A DNA stretch of 64,000 nucleotides from Saccopteryx bilineata (taxonomy: Eukaryota; Chordata; Mammalia; Chiroptera; Emballonuridae). A program made the position numbers and the translations under genes. Below are positions 1-11,502 of this stretch, one piece after another (position 1 is the stretch's first letter; the number at the start of each line of letters is the position of its first letter). The notes beneath the pieces are model-generated. The model was not told the origin of the DNA. It saw only the letters and a list, made by a program, of their open reading frames with translations, and did not search any database. The DNA lies in assembly GCF_036850765.1 (NCBI RefSeq), contig NC_089493.1, positions 297,592,349-297,656,348 on the forward strand, in the 5' to 3' direction.

Positions 1-123
1 AGTAATAAAGGGATGGATCACAGTCCTGCAGGGGGACCCAGGGAGGAAAGGGTGGGTGACAAAGATGCTAGGAAGGGAGATTAAACAGAACTCAGCTGTC
101 ACCTAAATAAGAGACAACCTTCA

Positions 124-477
124 TGTGGGGGTCCTGGGTTCGATTCCCGGCCAGGGCACACAGGAGAAGCGCCCATTTGCTTCTCCACCCCTCCCCCTCT
201 CCTTCCTGTCTGTCTCTCTCTTCCCCTCCCGCAGCCAAGGCTCCATTGGAGCAAAGTTGGCCCGGGCGCTGAGGACGGCTCCATGGCCTCTGCCTCAGGC
301 GCTAGAATGGCTCTGGTTGCAACAGAGCAACGCCCCAGATGGACAGAGGATCGCCCCCTGGTGGACATGCCGGGTGGATCCCGGTCGGGCACATGTAGGA
401 GTCTGTCTCTGCCTCCCTGCTTCTCACTTCAGAAAAATACAAAACAACAACAACCAAAAAAAAAAAAAAATACAAAA
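124..477 (+). mobile_element. SINE family A, 5'-truncated
   Basis: Starts inside the tRNA-like head (B box GGTTCGATTCC), then the CT-rich body and an A-rich tail at 454-477. The 14-bp target-site duplication AGAGACAACCTTCA flanks it at 110-123 and 478-491. The A box is missing, so this copy was truncated on insertion. Confidence 0.92.
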
Positions 478-491
478 AGAGACAACCTTCA

Positions 492-1297
492 GGAAGCAGG
501 CTGAACCAACACCTGTGGTTCCCTGGTCAAGGTCGAAATTCCAAAGAGAGTGTCGAGTTGTTTAACTAGTTTCATGCGCCTGCCCGATGCCCAAAGGGGC
601 AGGATGGAGCTGGCCTGGCTAAAAGCCTCACCAAGGTGACATCTCATGGGAAAGAGACGTCCCTAAAGCCACATCTGGTGCCAGTAAGAGAAGGACAGGC
701 AGCAGGGAAGAATACACCTGTGTCATCTGAGCTCAGTTACTAACGCTCCGGTCACAAGTGATCATCTGGAGCTCCCCCGACAGAAGGCCGGCCCCTCCAG
801 GACTCTCACCCTTGTGTCCCCTGCTTCTCTCAGACTCTTCACCGTTTCCCGGCTGCTCAGGGAACGCCTGCTGCATCCTACTTTACACCGGGGCTGAACT
901 AGGGGTTCTGAGCACACTCCTCACAAACATCAGGGGGTACCTCAAAGGGACCCTGACGCGATAAGATGTCCCCCAACGTTTGTGTGTGAGCGGTGTCGTC
1001 GTAAACAATCGGCACAGATTGCCACAACCAACTGCCTAACAAACCCGCCGAACAGAGCTGGCTCGAAACCAGTACGCGTTGATTTTTAGGCCACACGTCT
1101 GTAACCAGCTGGTCAATTCCTCTGTGCTCGCCTGACCGTGGCTGGGTTCCTGCCTTCCTCAGCGGCCGGCCGACGGCTGGGTCGACGGGGGGACGGGCTG
1201 CTCTAGGGTGGCCTGAGATGACCTGTCTCTGCTCCTTGGGGCTGCTCATCGCCACCAGGCCGCTAGCCTGGGCTTGTCCTCGTGGTGGACACAGGAC

Positions 1298-1300
<3 letters not shown>
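492..1300. other. Intergenic, nothing recognised
   Basis: About 800 bp with no coding potential I can support on either strand and no repeat family I recognise. Confidence 0.5.

Positions 1301-1341
<41 letters not shown>
1301..1341 (+). repeat. (GA)n microsatellite
   Basis: Pure GA dinucleotide run of about 41 bp. Confidence 0.98.
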
Positions 1342-1343
<2 letters not shown>

Positions 1344-1898
1344 GAGGGGTAAACTTCCTCAATAGCTCTGATCTCGGGACAGGCACACACTGGACACTTC
1401 TGTCGTATTCTACTGACCAAAGCAAATCACCAGGCAGGCCAGATTCAAGGGGGGGGGCGAGGAAGGAGAGCAGGGAACAGGCTGGCTGCCAGGCACAGCT
1501 GCAAAGGACAGGAGTGTGGGGGAGGGGTACCCTGGGACCCCCCCACAATCGACAGACCGCATCCTTCAGAACTCGAACATCTAACCTCTCTTTATGTTGT
1601 CTCCACTCAAGGGAAGGCGCTGCGTGGCGGAGGGACCGTGTCTCAGTTCTGTCTTGACCGCGGCCCTGGCCGTTAGCTACGCGGTAATCCGTGTCAGTGT
1701 TCGTAAGTAAATGAGTTTTCGTTCAGAACAGCTGTGCTTCCTCTCCTAGCCGTTCAGAGCTGAGCCGCCCTCTCTCTGTCTGCTGGCCGAGGAAAGTGCG
1801 TGTTCCTCTACCCTTGCGCTTTCTCAGCCCTCCACCCTTCAGTGGGTTCACGCCGCTTGGGTCTGTCGGAAGATCCCAAGGGGGGGGGGGTGATAACG
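1342..1898. other. Intergenic, nothing recognised
   Basis: No gene or repeat family recognised. Contains short G runs near 1450 and 1880. Confidence 0.5.
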
Positions 1899-1907
1899 TC
1901 CAGGTCG

Positions 1908-2518
1908 TCTAGTTACATTGTGAAAGGGACTAGTCACATTGTGAAAGGGACTAGTCACATTGTGAAAGTCCAGGTTGTCTAGTCACATTGTGAAAGGGAC
2001 TAGTCACATTGTGAAAGGGACTAGTTACATTGTGAAAGTCCAGGTTGTCTAGTCACATTGTGAAAGGGACTAGTTACATTGTGAAAGGGACTAGTCACAT
2101 TGTGAAAGGGACTAGTTACATTGTGAAAGTCCAGGTTGTCTAGTTACATTGTGAAAGGGACTAGTCACATTGTGAAAGGGACTAGTTACATTGTGAAAGG
2201 GACTAGTCACATTGTGAAAGGGACTAGTTACATTGTGAAAGTCCAGGTTGTCTAGTCACATTGTGAAAGGGACTAGTCACATTGTGAAAGGGACTAGTTA
2301 CATTGTGAAAGTCCAGGTTGTCTAGTTACATTGTGAAAGGGACTAGTTACATTGTGAAAGGGACTAGTCACATTGTGAAAGGGACTAGTCACATTGTGAA
2401 AGGGACTAGTTACATTGTGAAAGTCCAGGTTGTCTAGTCACATTGTGAAAGGGACTAGTCACATTGTGAAAGGGACTAGTTACATTGTGAAAGGGACTAG
2501 TCACATTGTGAAAGGGAC
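1908..2518 (+). repeat. 21/28-bp minisatellite, 27 copies
   Basis: Tandem copies of a 21-bp unit (TAGTCACATTGTGAAAGGGAC). The C/T alternation TAGTCAC/TAGTTAC distinguishes two unit types. At intervals a 28-bp unit carries the insert TCCAGGTTGTC. I counted 27 ACATTGTGAAAG cores. The variants recur in a regular order, so the array grew by multi-unit duplications (higher-order structure). Confidence 0.95.
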
Positions 2519-3550
2519 GGCCCTACGACATTCAGGAGCATCCCAGTGATGTCGTGTCATTTGTCCCCAGGGAAAGCTCAGACTTGGTCTTTGACAGCTG
2601 TTTTAAGCTGCCTCTGAGCACTGGCAGACGTTTCTATGGTTATTTATTTTCCACAGCTGCCTTCTGATCAAGGCCAGCTGGTACCGCTAGAGCTGAGCGG
2701 ACTGCTAGAGGAGCACTCGGCGTTTTAAAACACGCCTCTCGTGCGCACAGCCTCGCACAAACACTCCTTCCCTGCCAGCACCAGCACCTACAGGTCACCG
2801 GTCTCCACTGTCACCCCCCGGTGACTTGGGTGAACCCCACAGATGTTGCTCAGCTGGGGACTTCTGCCTTCTGAGGGCATGCCTCGTAGAAGAGGGGAAT
2901 GCTTTCAGCACCTCTGGGCCAGAAAACGCAAACACGGGGTAAGACAAGTCTTCCATCCACCCTTTCTTGCTTGGAGCAGGTCGCTAGGTTTTTCCATTGC
3001 TCACCTGCGGCCTGCCTCCTCAGTGGAAGAGCTGGCAAGAACACCTGTGCTGCTCGGCCCGCCCTGTCTGGAGCCATCCAGCCTCCACAGAACACAAGCC
3101 ACAACCCGAAGACCCCCCCACCCCACCCGGCCCTGTGACAGCAGCCGTCTGCAAACCGACATCCGTGCGCAAGGAAAACCTCAACACCACAGACGACACC
3201 CAAGCTGTTCCGGCCTGAAATGAGGAGGGTGTTTTTTGTTTGTTTGTTTGTTTTTTGAAAGTAGCACCTGAGCAGAGGATACAGAGTGGCGGAATGTTCA
3301 CCTTACAAAAAGTATCCTTGAGCTGACGCCGGGGCGTTTTCTAAAACTTGCAGTTGAAGGATCTTTTGGACACACGTGTCTCGTTCTCCAGTTCTTCACG
3401 GCCCTGCGGTCCCACCTCCCTCGGGGTCACTCGCGGTCAAGGTTCCAGCCTGTCTCCCCTACACGTTTGTTAACCCGCGACCCTGCTGTAACCCCTGGAG
3501 GGCTTCGGGGAGCCCCCCCCCCGCCCCCAGCACTTAACCGATGCCTTCCA
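2519..3550. other. Intergenic, nothing recognised
   Basis: About 1 kb with overlapping low-quality open frames on both strands at 2.85-3.3 kb. None resembles a known protein, and no exon signals form a consistent set. Confidence 0.5.
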
Positions 3551-3554
3551 GGGA

Positions 3555-4852
3555 GGACCTCGGGTTACGACAGTCTCGACATACGGCTGTTTCGTCGCTC
3601 ACTCCCATAAAAACTTAAAAGAAATTGAGACTTGCGGTCCAGCTTGCGCTGTTAGCCTCGTACTTACGGACTAGGTGGGCGAACTGGTCTGCTTGCGGGC
3701 GGTGGAAGAATACCAGTGACGCGGCCTCTGCGTGAGGGCTTGGCGGCCCCAGGACGCTTACCCACGCCATTCCGGACTGTTAAAAGCGCAAGTGTTCTGT
3801 TTGTGTTGTTTTGGCGACTTTTGGGCCCTTATCACGGCTCCTAAATGAAAGTCAGAGTCTTCAGATGGTAGTGCTGTGAAGACGGGAGAAGCCATCACCA
3901 CAGAAGTGAAATTAGAGGTTGTAAAGAGATCAGAAAACGGAGAATCCGCGACGAATATGGGCCCCGTGCTGGGCCTTAGCCGCGCTCCTGTAGCAAGGAT
4001 TTTCAAGGATCAGGCCCGGATCCAGAGCATGGAAAGGGATCAGCCCCGATGAAATCGACTGGCATCACCTGGAGAGGAGCTGTCTGCTGCCGACCTCGTT
4101 CAGCTGGAGAAGCAGCTGATTGGAGAGGAAGAGATAGAAACCCAGAACCCAAGAGATGGACTACCGCGGGTTTGGCAGAAGGTTCTGCTATGGGAGAGGA
4201 TGGGTTGACAGAATTTCAGGCCGAGGACCCAGTGATGACAGATCCAGTGAGGTCCACAGAGCTGTGACGGACCCCCTGCGATGCTACAGGGCAGAGTTTG
4301 GAAGAGAGGACGCCATCCACCTTCCGGATGAGCCTGGAACAATTCTCTAAGAAGGTGGAGAGGCCTGCACCAGATCCTGCACCCTCTACGTCAGCGGCTT
4401 CTCGAGATGAGACACCTGTCGTACAGGTAGGATCATCCCCAGCGTCTCCTGCCTGTTCCTTAGACAATCCCGGTTCACCTGACCTAGCGTCTCCAGCCCC
4501 TGCTGCAGGTTCTCCTGCCTCTCCAGCTCCCTCCTCCCCATAGGTCCCTCTCTCCCACCTTGCAGTGTCCCCTCCAGGGTGCCAGCCAACCACAGGGATA
4601 AAAGGAAGGATGTTTTTTTATCACTCATTTTTTGTCAGTTTTTCCTGTTACTACAGTACAGTGGACAGGACAGTGTATTTATGTCCTTTTCCTTTTTCTG
4701 CGGCTCAGTTGTGTTTTTCTGTTCTAGACGATGATGCTACAACTCTGTGAGGATAGGTGAGTGACGTAGGCTAGGGTGTGTTTCCACTTACACCAGAATT
4801 TGGGTGACGTTGCTGTTGTAGGAACGGATCTGTGTCGTAGCCCCAGGATGCC
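3555..4852 (+). mobile_element. Degraded Tigger/pogo DNA transposon
   Basis: Terminal inverted repeats are visible: CTCGGGTTACGACAGTCTCG at the left, and a right end whose reverse complement reads close to ATCCTGGGGCTACGACAC. The interior at about 3845-4040 resembles the pogo/CENP-B-type helix-turn-helix N-terminus, with an EVKLEVVKRSE-like stretch followed by a GxxLGLSR-like motif. The distal part at 4298-4543 encodes the residual acidic/Pro-Ser tail (KKVERPAPDPAPS). Stops and frameshifts break the transposase, so it is an inactive fossil in the IS630/Tc1-mariner superfamily. The exact subfamily was not determined. Confidence 0.8.
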
Positions 4853-5490
4853 CCGGACTGGGTATCTCGTTCTGTGAACTTCCTGAGGGTAGAGGACAGA
4901 GCAGTGTCTCTTCCAAACGGCCTCCGTCCTGGACGCCTGCTGGCTAAGAGCCGTCCCTCCGTACCCTTCTGTGGGGGTCGCATCTCCTGGAGGCCAGAGG
5001 CCCCCCAAATGCTTTCTCTGCTCGTCAGTTGCCATGACAATAGAATGAGTGTGGCGTTTTCCACAGCAGTCTCGGCACCGAGAGACAGCGTACGTCTGCG
5101 ATGGGTGGGCAATGTGTACCTCCTTGTCTTCATCTTAACTTAGCAAACAGCACGCGGGGTGAATACCAACCACGTACCAGGCCCTATGCCGGGTGATAGG
5201 GTACCGTCCACGCGCAAAGCAGCCCAATCACAGACTCGTGGGTGTGGTAGCCTGCCCTGGCTAATGTCAACAACGGTGAGGTAAAAGGAACATTTCTACT
5301 TGATTGCAACAGTACTGGAAAGCCAGGGCTTGACCTAAAACTTGATGCCTAGAGACCTAAGTAAGAAGCGGGGCGTGTAAGAACCCAGAGTCTGGCACAA
5401 TATGGAGGCACAGAGATGGGTTGTAGACCTGGGCACCTGACACCTGTGTGATGATGTTACACAGTGTCACCCCCAATACATTCAATTAAG
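4853..5490. other. Intergenic, nothing recognised
   Basis: No supported gene. Short open frames on both strands lack any recognisable domain. Confidence 0.5.
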
Positions 5491-5492
5491 AA

Positions 5493-6005
5493 AAAACACT
5501 GGTACGTAAAGACACATGCAGCCCCATGTTCATTGCGGCATTGTTCACAGTGGCCAAGACATGGAAACCACCAAAAAGCCCTTCAATAGATGACTGGATA
5601 AAGAAGATGTGGCACATATACACTATGGAATACTACTCAGCCATAAGAAATGATGACATCGGATCATCTACAGCAAAATGGTTGGATCTTCATAACATTA
5701 TACGGAGTGAAATAAGTAAATCAGAAAAAACTAAGAACTGCATGATTCCATACGTAGGTGGGACATAAAAACAAGACTAAGACACATGGACAAGAGTGTG
5801 GTGGTCATGGGGGTGGGCGGGGGGGGGAGGGGCACAAAGAAAACCAGATAGCAGGTGACGGAGGACAATTTGACTCTGGGTGATGGGTAAGCAACATAAT
5901 TAAGTGTCAAAATAACCTGGAGATGTTTTCTCTGAACATATGTATGTACCCTGATTTATCAATGTCACCCCATTAAAATAAATAAATAAATAAATATAAA
6001 GGAAA
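5493..6005 (+). mobile_element. LINE-1 3' fragment (ORF2 C-terminus and 3' UTR)
   Basis: Open frame 5526-5768 encodes the end of L1 ORF2p, with FIAALFTVAKTW, MEYYSAIRND and SEISKSEKTKN motifs, followed by a 3' UTR and an (AAAT)n-rich tail near 5975-6005. It is a strongly 5'-truncated copy. Confidence 0.93.
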
Positions 6006-6249
6006 GGAAAGAAGAGAAAAAAGGAATCCAGTGCCTGGCTTACGCCGGAAGGGAGCTCCGACCTCCGAGGTGCCCACTGGTACCAGGAGCTCTCGGGGGC
6101 AGCACTGGGCTGCCCAGCTGACTGGTGCTCATCCCCCCGCACCCCGCAACCGGCCCCTGGGTGTAGGACGTACACAGAGCTGGCGTGGGTATCTTCTGCA
6201 TCCTGTGAGGCCACATGATTCGGAACCTGTCCTCCAAATCAAAGCCTCA

Positions 6250-6621
6250 CATCATAATTTGTTTCTCTCCTCCCCGTTTAGCGTCGGGCTCTTCCTCAGC
6301 ATGGCGACAATCGGGTATGAAAGTAATGGTTAAAATAGCCTTCTGTGACAGTTTTCTCTACAGCAGAGGCCACATCACTCCACTCCCGATTAAAATATGA
6401 GACGGCAGTAAGTCTCGGGGTGAAGGGGAGCGTGAGGCCTCTCGACGGAACTGTTGACTTGAGGGTCTCCAGCATCACGTGGGACGGAGCATCGGAGTCG
6501 GGGAGATTGCCCGAGAACCTGAACTCTGACCCTTCATGGTGCCGCCCGGCTACAATGACGACGATGGGATGACCGGGCGTGTGTCCTTCCACGCCTCTGG
6601 GGTGACTCACTACACAGCAGG
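6250..6621 (+). pseudogene. ZP2: ZP2 pseudo-exon remnants (mid N-terminal domain)
   Basis: An FSPPRLASG-like stretch at about 6270 resembles the FSLPRVFSG segment of ZP2. GYNDDDGMTGRVSF and ASGVTHY at 6550-6620 match the LIDNHRMTFHVPF..GVTHY region. The two parts lie in different frames, with poorly matching sequence between, so at least one frameshift or insertion has occurred. A GTGTGA donor-like site follows at about 6622. Confidence 0.7.
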
Positions 6622-6660
6622 TGTGAGCCCTTTGGCAACCACCCAGGCGCCGACCAACAT

Positions 6661-7043
6661 CTCTTTTTTTTTTTTTTTTTTTTTGTATTTTTCCGAAGCT
6701 GGAAACAGGGAGGCAGTCAGACAGACTCCCGCATGCGCCCGACCGGGATCCACCCGGCATGCCCACCAGGGGGCGATGCTCTGCCCCTCCGGGGCGTCGC
6801 TCTGTTGCAATCAGAGCCACTCTAGCACCTGAGGCAGAGGCCACAGAGCCATCCTCAGCACCCCGGCCATCTTTGCTCCAATGGAGCCTCGGCTGTGGGA
6901 GGGGAAGAGAGAGACAGAGAGGAAGGAGAGGGGGAGGGGTGGAGAAGCAGATGGGCGCTTCTCCTGTGTGCCCTGGCCAGGAATCAAACCCGGGACTCCT
7001 GCACGCCAGGCCGACGCTCTACCACTGAGCCAACTGGCCAGGG
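6661..7043 (-). mobile_element. SINE family A, antisense
   Basis: Starts with a T run (6661-6684) and ends in the reverse complement of the tRNA-like head. Flanked by an imperfect duplication: GCGCCGACCAACATCT before and GCACCGACCAATATCT after. It sits in an intron of the ZP2 pseudogene. Confidence 0.93.
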
Positions 7044-7800
7044 CACCGACCAATATCTTTAAACCCAAGCATGATCCCCAACCACATCCTCACAGTCAGT
7101 GAGCACACAGCTGACTCCGTGGGGAGCTGAGGGCTCACCGTGTGCCGAGGACTGAGGACACAGTGCTGAGCAGAAGTGGTCCTGACTTCAACTTCCCGCC
7201 TCTCCCTCGCAGATCTAAGTCCTCTCCGTGACGGAGAGGAAGCGTGCTGTTCAAGACTTCTCTGCGTCAGGGTGTGCTGTCTGTTACCCTCGCCCTCCCT
7301 GCGCCTCATAGGCAATAGCAGTGCTTTCCCAGCCAATGACCCGGCTCTGTGCTAAACGAGTTAACCTGTCAGCATACTTAGAACGGGTCTTGACAGCTCG
7401 GTGCCCACAGGCCAGCCGTGTTAACAAGAATGATCGCCCCGTCTCAACAAACCGCTGAGTCCTGTGAACATTTTCTCCGTAGGATGAAACCGTACAACAG
7501 TCATAAAAAGAGGAGTGGCCCTTTGCTCCTATCTGCCTAGAAATGATCAGCTGACACCAGGCCGTATCAGAAGACAATCAATCCTAGCTTGCCAGATATG
7601 ACGAAGTACAAAAACTTTAACACTCGAGTCTGTGGCAGAACCATCATTGGACAAAAATGTCTAAAGGCTACTTGGGCCAGAATAGGGCCCAATACTTGAG
7701 TGTATGCTCTGCCTCTGACTAGTCCTCTAGCGTTGCTTCAACATTCGACGGAACCAATGTGTTTGAAAATGAAATGGTGCCCCCCCCTCCCCGGCCCAAG

Positions 7801-7887
7801 GTAATGGTCATTTCTGCGTGAACCTTATCCGTGTAATTCTTGGGGACAAAAGACCATTTTATCATCACAAGTGACTTCGTACATCAG
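7801..7887 (+). pseudogene. ZP2: ZP2 pseudo-exon with in-frame stop
   Basis: Preceded by CAAG and followed by GTAAGG. It begins GGT AAT GGT CAT, matching the GNSH start of a ZP2 exon, and its 3' half aligns at the base level with the SPGQKVIFSSQ segment. Reading from the start hits TGA at about 7873, after a small frameshift in the GGGACAAAAG stretch. Confidence 0.75.
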
Positions 7888-7965
7888 GTAAGGCCCTAGG
7901 ACAGGGCACCTTCGGTTGTGGAAGGCGTTGTTCTGGGGGCTGATTATCAAAGTGACAGATCGCTC

Positions 7966-8212
7966 CTCCCGGGTCCCGTGTGACCCGGCATGCCACATGC
8001 GTGACTCTCGCCGTACCAGAGATTCCTGGGAAGTTGAAATCTGTGAGCTTCGGAAACAGGTGCGTTGCCACGAGCCAGTTGTGTAAGAATGGGGTTGACA
8101 ACAGAAGCAACAGGTGGCCTGGGACTGCTCTTCAGCAGAACTCGTCTTAAAGCAGGAGTGCCTCCCATTACCGACCACAGAGCGTAGGAAGTCTGACGTG
8201 AGGCCTAGCCGG
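7966..8212 (+). pseudogene. ZP2: ZP2 pseudo-exon ([15 protein letters not shown])
   Basis: Strong match to the ZP2 segment [21 protein letters not shown], then DVSQLHDNG (here ATSQLCKNG). The downstream LHFSKTLLK part is recognisable only at the DNA level and in another frame, with TAA at about 8157 in the first frame. The 3' boundary is uncertain. Confidence 0.8.
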
Positions 8213-8299
8213 ACGGGTCATCCTGTGAGCTGATGACTTGTCCGTAATTTCAACTGACAGTGTAATAGGCTCAAACTCTGGACGGCCTCATTTGATCAA

Positions 8300-8450
8300 C
8301 TTTGCATAAAGTGGATTCTCTAGTAACTGAAATTCACTTGTGGACTCCAGACCTCTTTAACCTGTACCGTGGAAGCTTTCCTCAGTTTTTCTCTGCTCAT
8401 CGAACAGTGCAGGCTGCTGCCAAGCTTCTAATGAACGTCTTATGCCCTAT
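8300..8450 (+). pseudogene. Possible further ZP2 exon remnant interrupted by a SINE
   Basis: Weak similarity to the ZP2 stretch ending in a CLC motif (here LLMNVLCP). A family B SINE is inserted directly after it. The match is short and could be chance. Confidence 0.25.
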
Positions 8451-8451
8451 T

Positions 8452-8851
8452 TTTTTTTTTGTGTGTGTGTGTGTGTGTCTGTGTGTGACAGACAGAGGGA
8501 CAGATAATGACAGACAGGAAGGGAGAGAGATAAGAAGCATCAATTCTTCGTTGCAGCACCTTAGTTGTTCATTGATTGCTTTCTCATATGTGCCTTAACA
8601 GGGGGATAGGGGGGAGGGCTACAGCAGAGCCAGTGACCCCTTGCTCAAGCCAGTGACCTTGGGTTGAAGCCAGCGACCTAGGCTTCAAGCCAGTGACCTT
8701 TGGGCTCAAGCCGGCGACCCCACACTCAAGCTGGTGAGCCTTCGCTCAAGCCAGATGAGCCGCCACTCAAGCTGGCGACCTCGGGGTTTCGAACCTGGGT
8801 CGTCTGCATCCCAGTCCGATGCTCTCTCCACTGTGCCGCCACCTAGTCAGG
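8452..8851 (-). mobile_element. SINE family B, antisense
   Basis: T run and (GT)n at 8451-8480, then the reverse complement of the family B body and head. A perfect target duplication CTTATGCCCTATT flanks it at 8439-8451 and 8852-8864. Confidence 0.95.
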
Positions 8852-8864
8852 CTTATGCCCTATT

Positions 8865-10414
8865 AAGAACAGGACAGCTCGATCTACACAGAACTGTCCT
8901 CACTGAGGCCAGTCTTGATGGATGTCACTGCCAGGGACACCGAGTAATCCTGTCAGCGAATGTGTGTTTTGCAATAATGCAGAAGTCCTTCTGACTCAGA
9001 CCTGGCTCGGCAGGGTACTCCGTGCCTCTCTGGAATTTGATCCTGTTCATTCAAGCTTCAGTGTCCAGTACAAAGAGCACACACGCAGTGCTGGGTGTTT
9101 AAGGGCAAACGTTTTAAAGCAATAAATTTCCTGCTGCAGGAGGCATCCTGACAGGCAGAAGTGATCCGGGGCTCTCTCGTTCCGGCTTGGAGGGAAACCA
9201 AGTCAAGTCTCGAAGTGTGCCCGCCCGGCAGGTGTTCAGTGTCCTCCTTCCTCCTCCTGCCCTGCTCTGGGCCCAGCGGGACACGCCCTGGCTGCTAACG
9301 GACATTTTTCTCTCCTTTCCCTTCTCCGAAAAATGTCTCCCCTATCAGTTCTTCTATCTTCGTTCAAACTAACTCTTTACTGCCAACGGGGAGACAGTGT
9401 CCGTGGTGGTTTATCCTGAGTCATCCCAAGTGATGACTGTGAGTCACCAGTTTCTATGAGTAAAGATCTTTATCTATACGTATACATACACATATATATA
9501 AATATGTAATATAATATAAATATAAATATATAGAGTAGTTTCCCCATCCTCTCCTTCTCCCTTAGCTCTGCTTGAGCGTCTGGGAAGGAAAGCGCACAGA
9601 AGCTCAGACTCTGTCTTGCTGACGCTTGGAGGAAATGAGACACTGGTCGGACCAGAGATGTCAGTCTGGCTGCTCTGAGAGGACCCTAAAGAAGGCACCA
9701 TTTCCAGAATGTACGTACAGGTAGATCCCACAATAACGGGTCCAGGCGTAAATACCCCGGATCTATTTTACGTTAGGAGCCTGAGCTCTTCTTCTCTAAG
9801 TAAAATCGCTCTCCACCTGTCACGAGAGGGATTATAAAAGTTTAAAAGGTTTCCCCTTCGCCCCTGCCAGTTCCTCAAACAAGCATGCGGACTGGGTCTT
9901 TTCTCTCGCTCCATATTGCCTTGGTCCCTGTGCATCTGTCTGTCTGTCTGCTAGTCACAGATCTTACCAGGTCAAGCCAAATAGGAAAAATGATGTCCTG
10001 CCTCAATTTCTTCTCCCCAAACCACTCAGGATGTGTGAGTCTTGAAGGAAGGGGGCTGACAAGTCACAACACTTGAAACCATGAATAATCTGACTCTTAA
10101 AATCACTTCATCCTCATCGATTTCTTATCCCACCTGGGTCTTCTCTCTACATCGCCTGCTCCCTCCTCCTCCGGGTGGAAAACCCTCGCTGTTCACTCAG
10201 AGCATCTTCCCTACTGTCCAGGCACCTCAGCGTCTCCTCTTGTAGCTCAAGGTACTTATCAAGGTCTTTTCCCCAAACACAATGGTGCCTCCCCGTGAAA
10301 CCCCACGTGTTCCCATTGTCACACTTCCAGGTCAGGAGATGACAATATTCACGGAGCAGACAGAGTTCTTTAAACTCTCACCACTATCTAATCACAGGTG
10401 AGCTGTGTGGTGCT
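8865..10414. other. ZP2 pseudogene intron; AT-rich tract
   Basis: No exon recognised. Contains an AT-rich simple stretch at about 9470-9535 (TATACATA / AATATAAATA). Confidence 0.5.
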
Positions 10415-10587
10415 CACGACAGGGTTATGAATGGCGAAGTCCACAGCCGCCACATAAGACTGGCGCTCAACTTGGCAACCCTCCGGGTGGAGGGGGGATC
10501 TCATCCTGCCAGCCGACCTGCAAAGCTTCATCTTAGGGGCCAAGACCGTTTCGTACACCCCTGCCTGGATGCAGCACAGGACGTCAG
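10415..10587 (+). pseudogene. ZP2: ZP2 pseudo-exon (ZP-N part of ZP domain)
   Basis: Acceptor CACGACAG precedes it and GTTGGT follows. LALNLATLRV matches the ALDLGTLRV start of the ZP domain. The following conserved NSSCQP is present in the DNA (TCATCCTGCCAGCC) but out of frame with LNLATLRV, which marks a frameshift near 10500. Confidence 0.82.
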
Positions 10588-10674
10588 GTTGGTCATGGGC
10601 AGAGAGCAGGAGGTTAGGACTTCCCTTTGAGATAACCGGCACAATCCTCTCTCTGACCTTTCTCTGGTTTCAAG

Positions 10675-10765
10675 GTCAAGGTGACAAAGTCATGGACAAA
10701 AATAAAAGACATGCTCTCTGGGCAGATGTTATTCCAAGCATAGTCTCCAGAGATGGTGAATTCAG
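10675..10765 (+). pseudogene. ZP2: ZP2 pseudo-exon (HALWADVIPS)
   Basis: Acceptor TTTCAAG precedes it and GTGTCA follows. HALWADVIPSIVSRDGEF closely matches HALWTDFPPSKISRDSEF, and this exon is open. It is the best-preserved piece together with the 11172 exon. Confidence 0.85.
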
Positions 10766-10885
10766 GTGTCAAATACAAGGGCCACTTGACTTTTTAAGCT
10801 CCAGATTAAATTCAAGCAGTTTGTTGGTTGGTTGGTTTGTTTAACCTAAAATACTTTGTGCCCTCACCCCCAACCACTCTTACAG

Positions 10886-11007
10886 AATGACTATCAGCGC
10901 ACAGATGACATGCTCACAGATACCAGCACCCAAGTCTCCACCCTCCCATCTGCACCCAGTACGACCGCAGCCGGGTCCACCTGCCTTGATCCTACTCTCC
11001 TACCCAG
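10886..11007 (+). pseudogene. ZP2: ZP2 pseudo-exon with two compensating frameshifts
   Basis: Acceptor CTCTTACAG precedes it and GTGACA follows. It starts ATGACT (MT) and ends LILLSYP, both in the splice-consistent frame. The middle (YQRTDDML, matching YSRNDML) reads in another frame, and the segment after MT is shortened. Confidence 0.8.
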
Positions 11008-11171
11008 GTGACACGTGACAGCCCGAGAAAGCTGCTTAACTATTTCCAGAATTTTCCCCTAAAGTGACCCTTCTGATGCCACCAGACAGATGAAGTAGGG
11101 GTCACGCTTCAGCTCCTGTGGCGACCGGTGCTTGAGTACTGAAGACTCAGGTAGCTTCGTTTCCACTTCAG

Positions 11172-11373
11172 ATAACTCCTACCTGCAACCGCATGGGGAC
11201 AAGGACCGCCCGGTGGTGAACTACCTCTGCCCACCAGTTTACCTGGAAATAGGAGTCTTCTTAAACAGGACTGACCCCCCCCCCAACATTAAGCTCGTCT
11301 TAGATGACTGCTGGACAGTACCCACTGAAGACCCCAAAGCCTCTCTCCGCCCGTGGAATATTGTCATGAACGG
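11172..11373 (+). pseudogene. ZP2: ZP2 pseudo-exon (IKLVLDDCW)
   Basis: Acceptor CCACTTCAG and donor GTAGGC are kept and the frame is open. NSYLQPHGD and IKLVLDDCW are diagnostic of ZP2. A C10 run has added proline codons before the NIKLVL motif (DPPPN instead of DPN). Confidence 0.88.
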
Positions 11374-11502
11374 GTAGGCGTTCTCCGCACAGAACGCAGC
11401 CCAGACAGCCCATTAAACTGCCCGTGAAGAGAGAAGTTCTCTTGGGTGTCAAGAGAAACGTGATATCCCCAGAGGCCCTGACTGTTTGACCTCCTTCCTC
11501 AG

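Noticed and set aside
5150..6250. N-terminal ZP2 exons
   Set aside because: I looked for the signal peptide and first domain upstream of 6.25 kb and found nothing convincing; the area holds an L1 fragment and unrecognised sequence.
8302..8598. 98-codon open frame
   Set aside because: Half of it is SINE sequence; only a weak ZP2-like resemblance remains in the first part, listed with low confidence.
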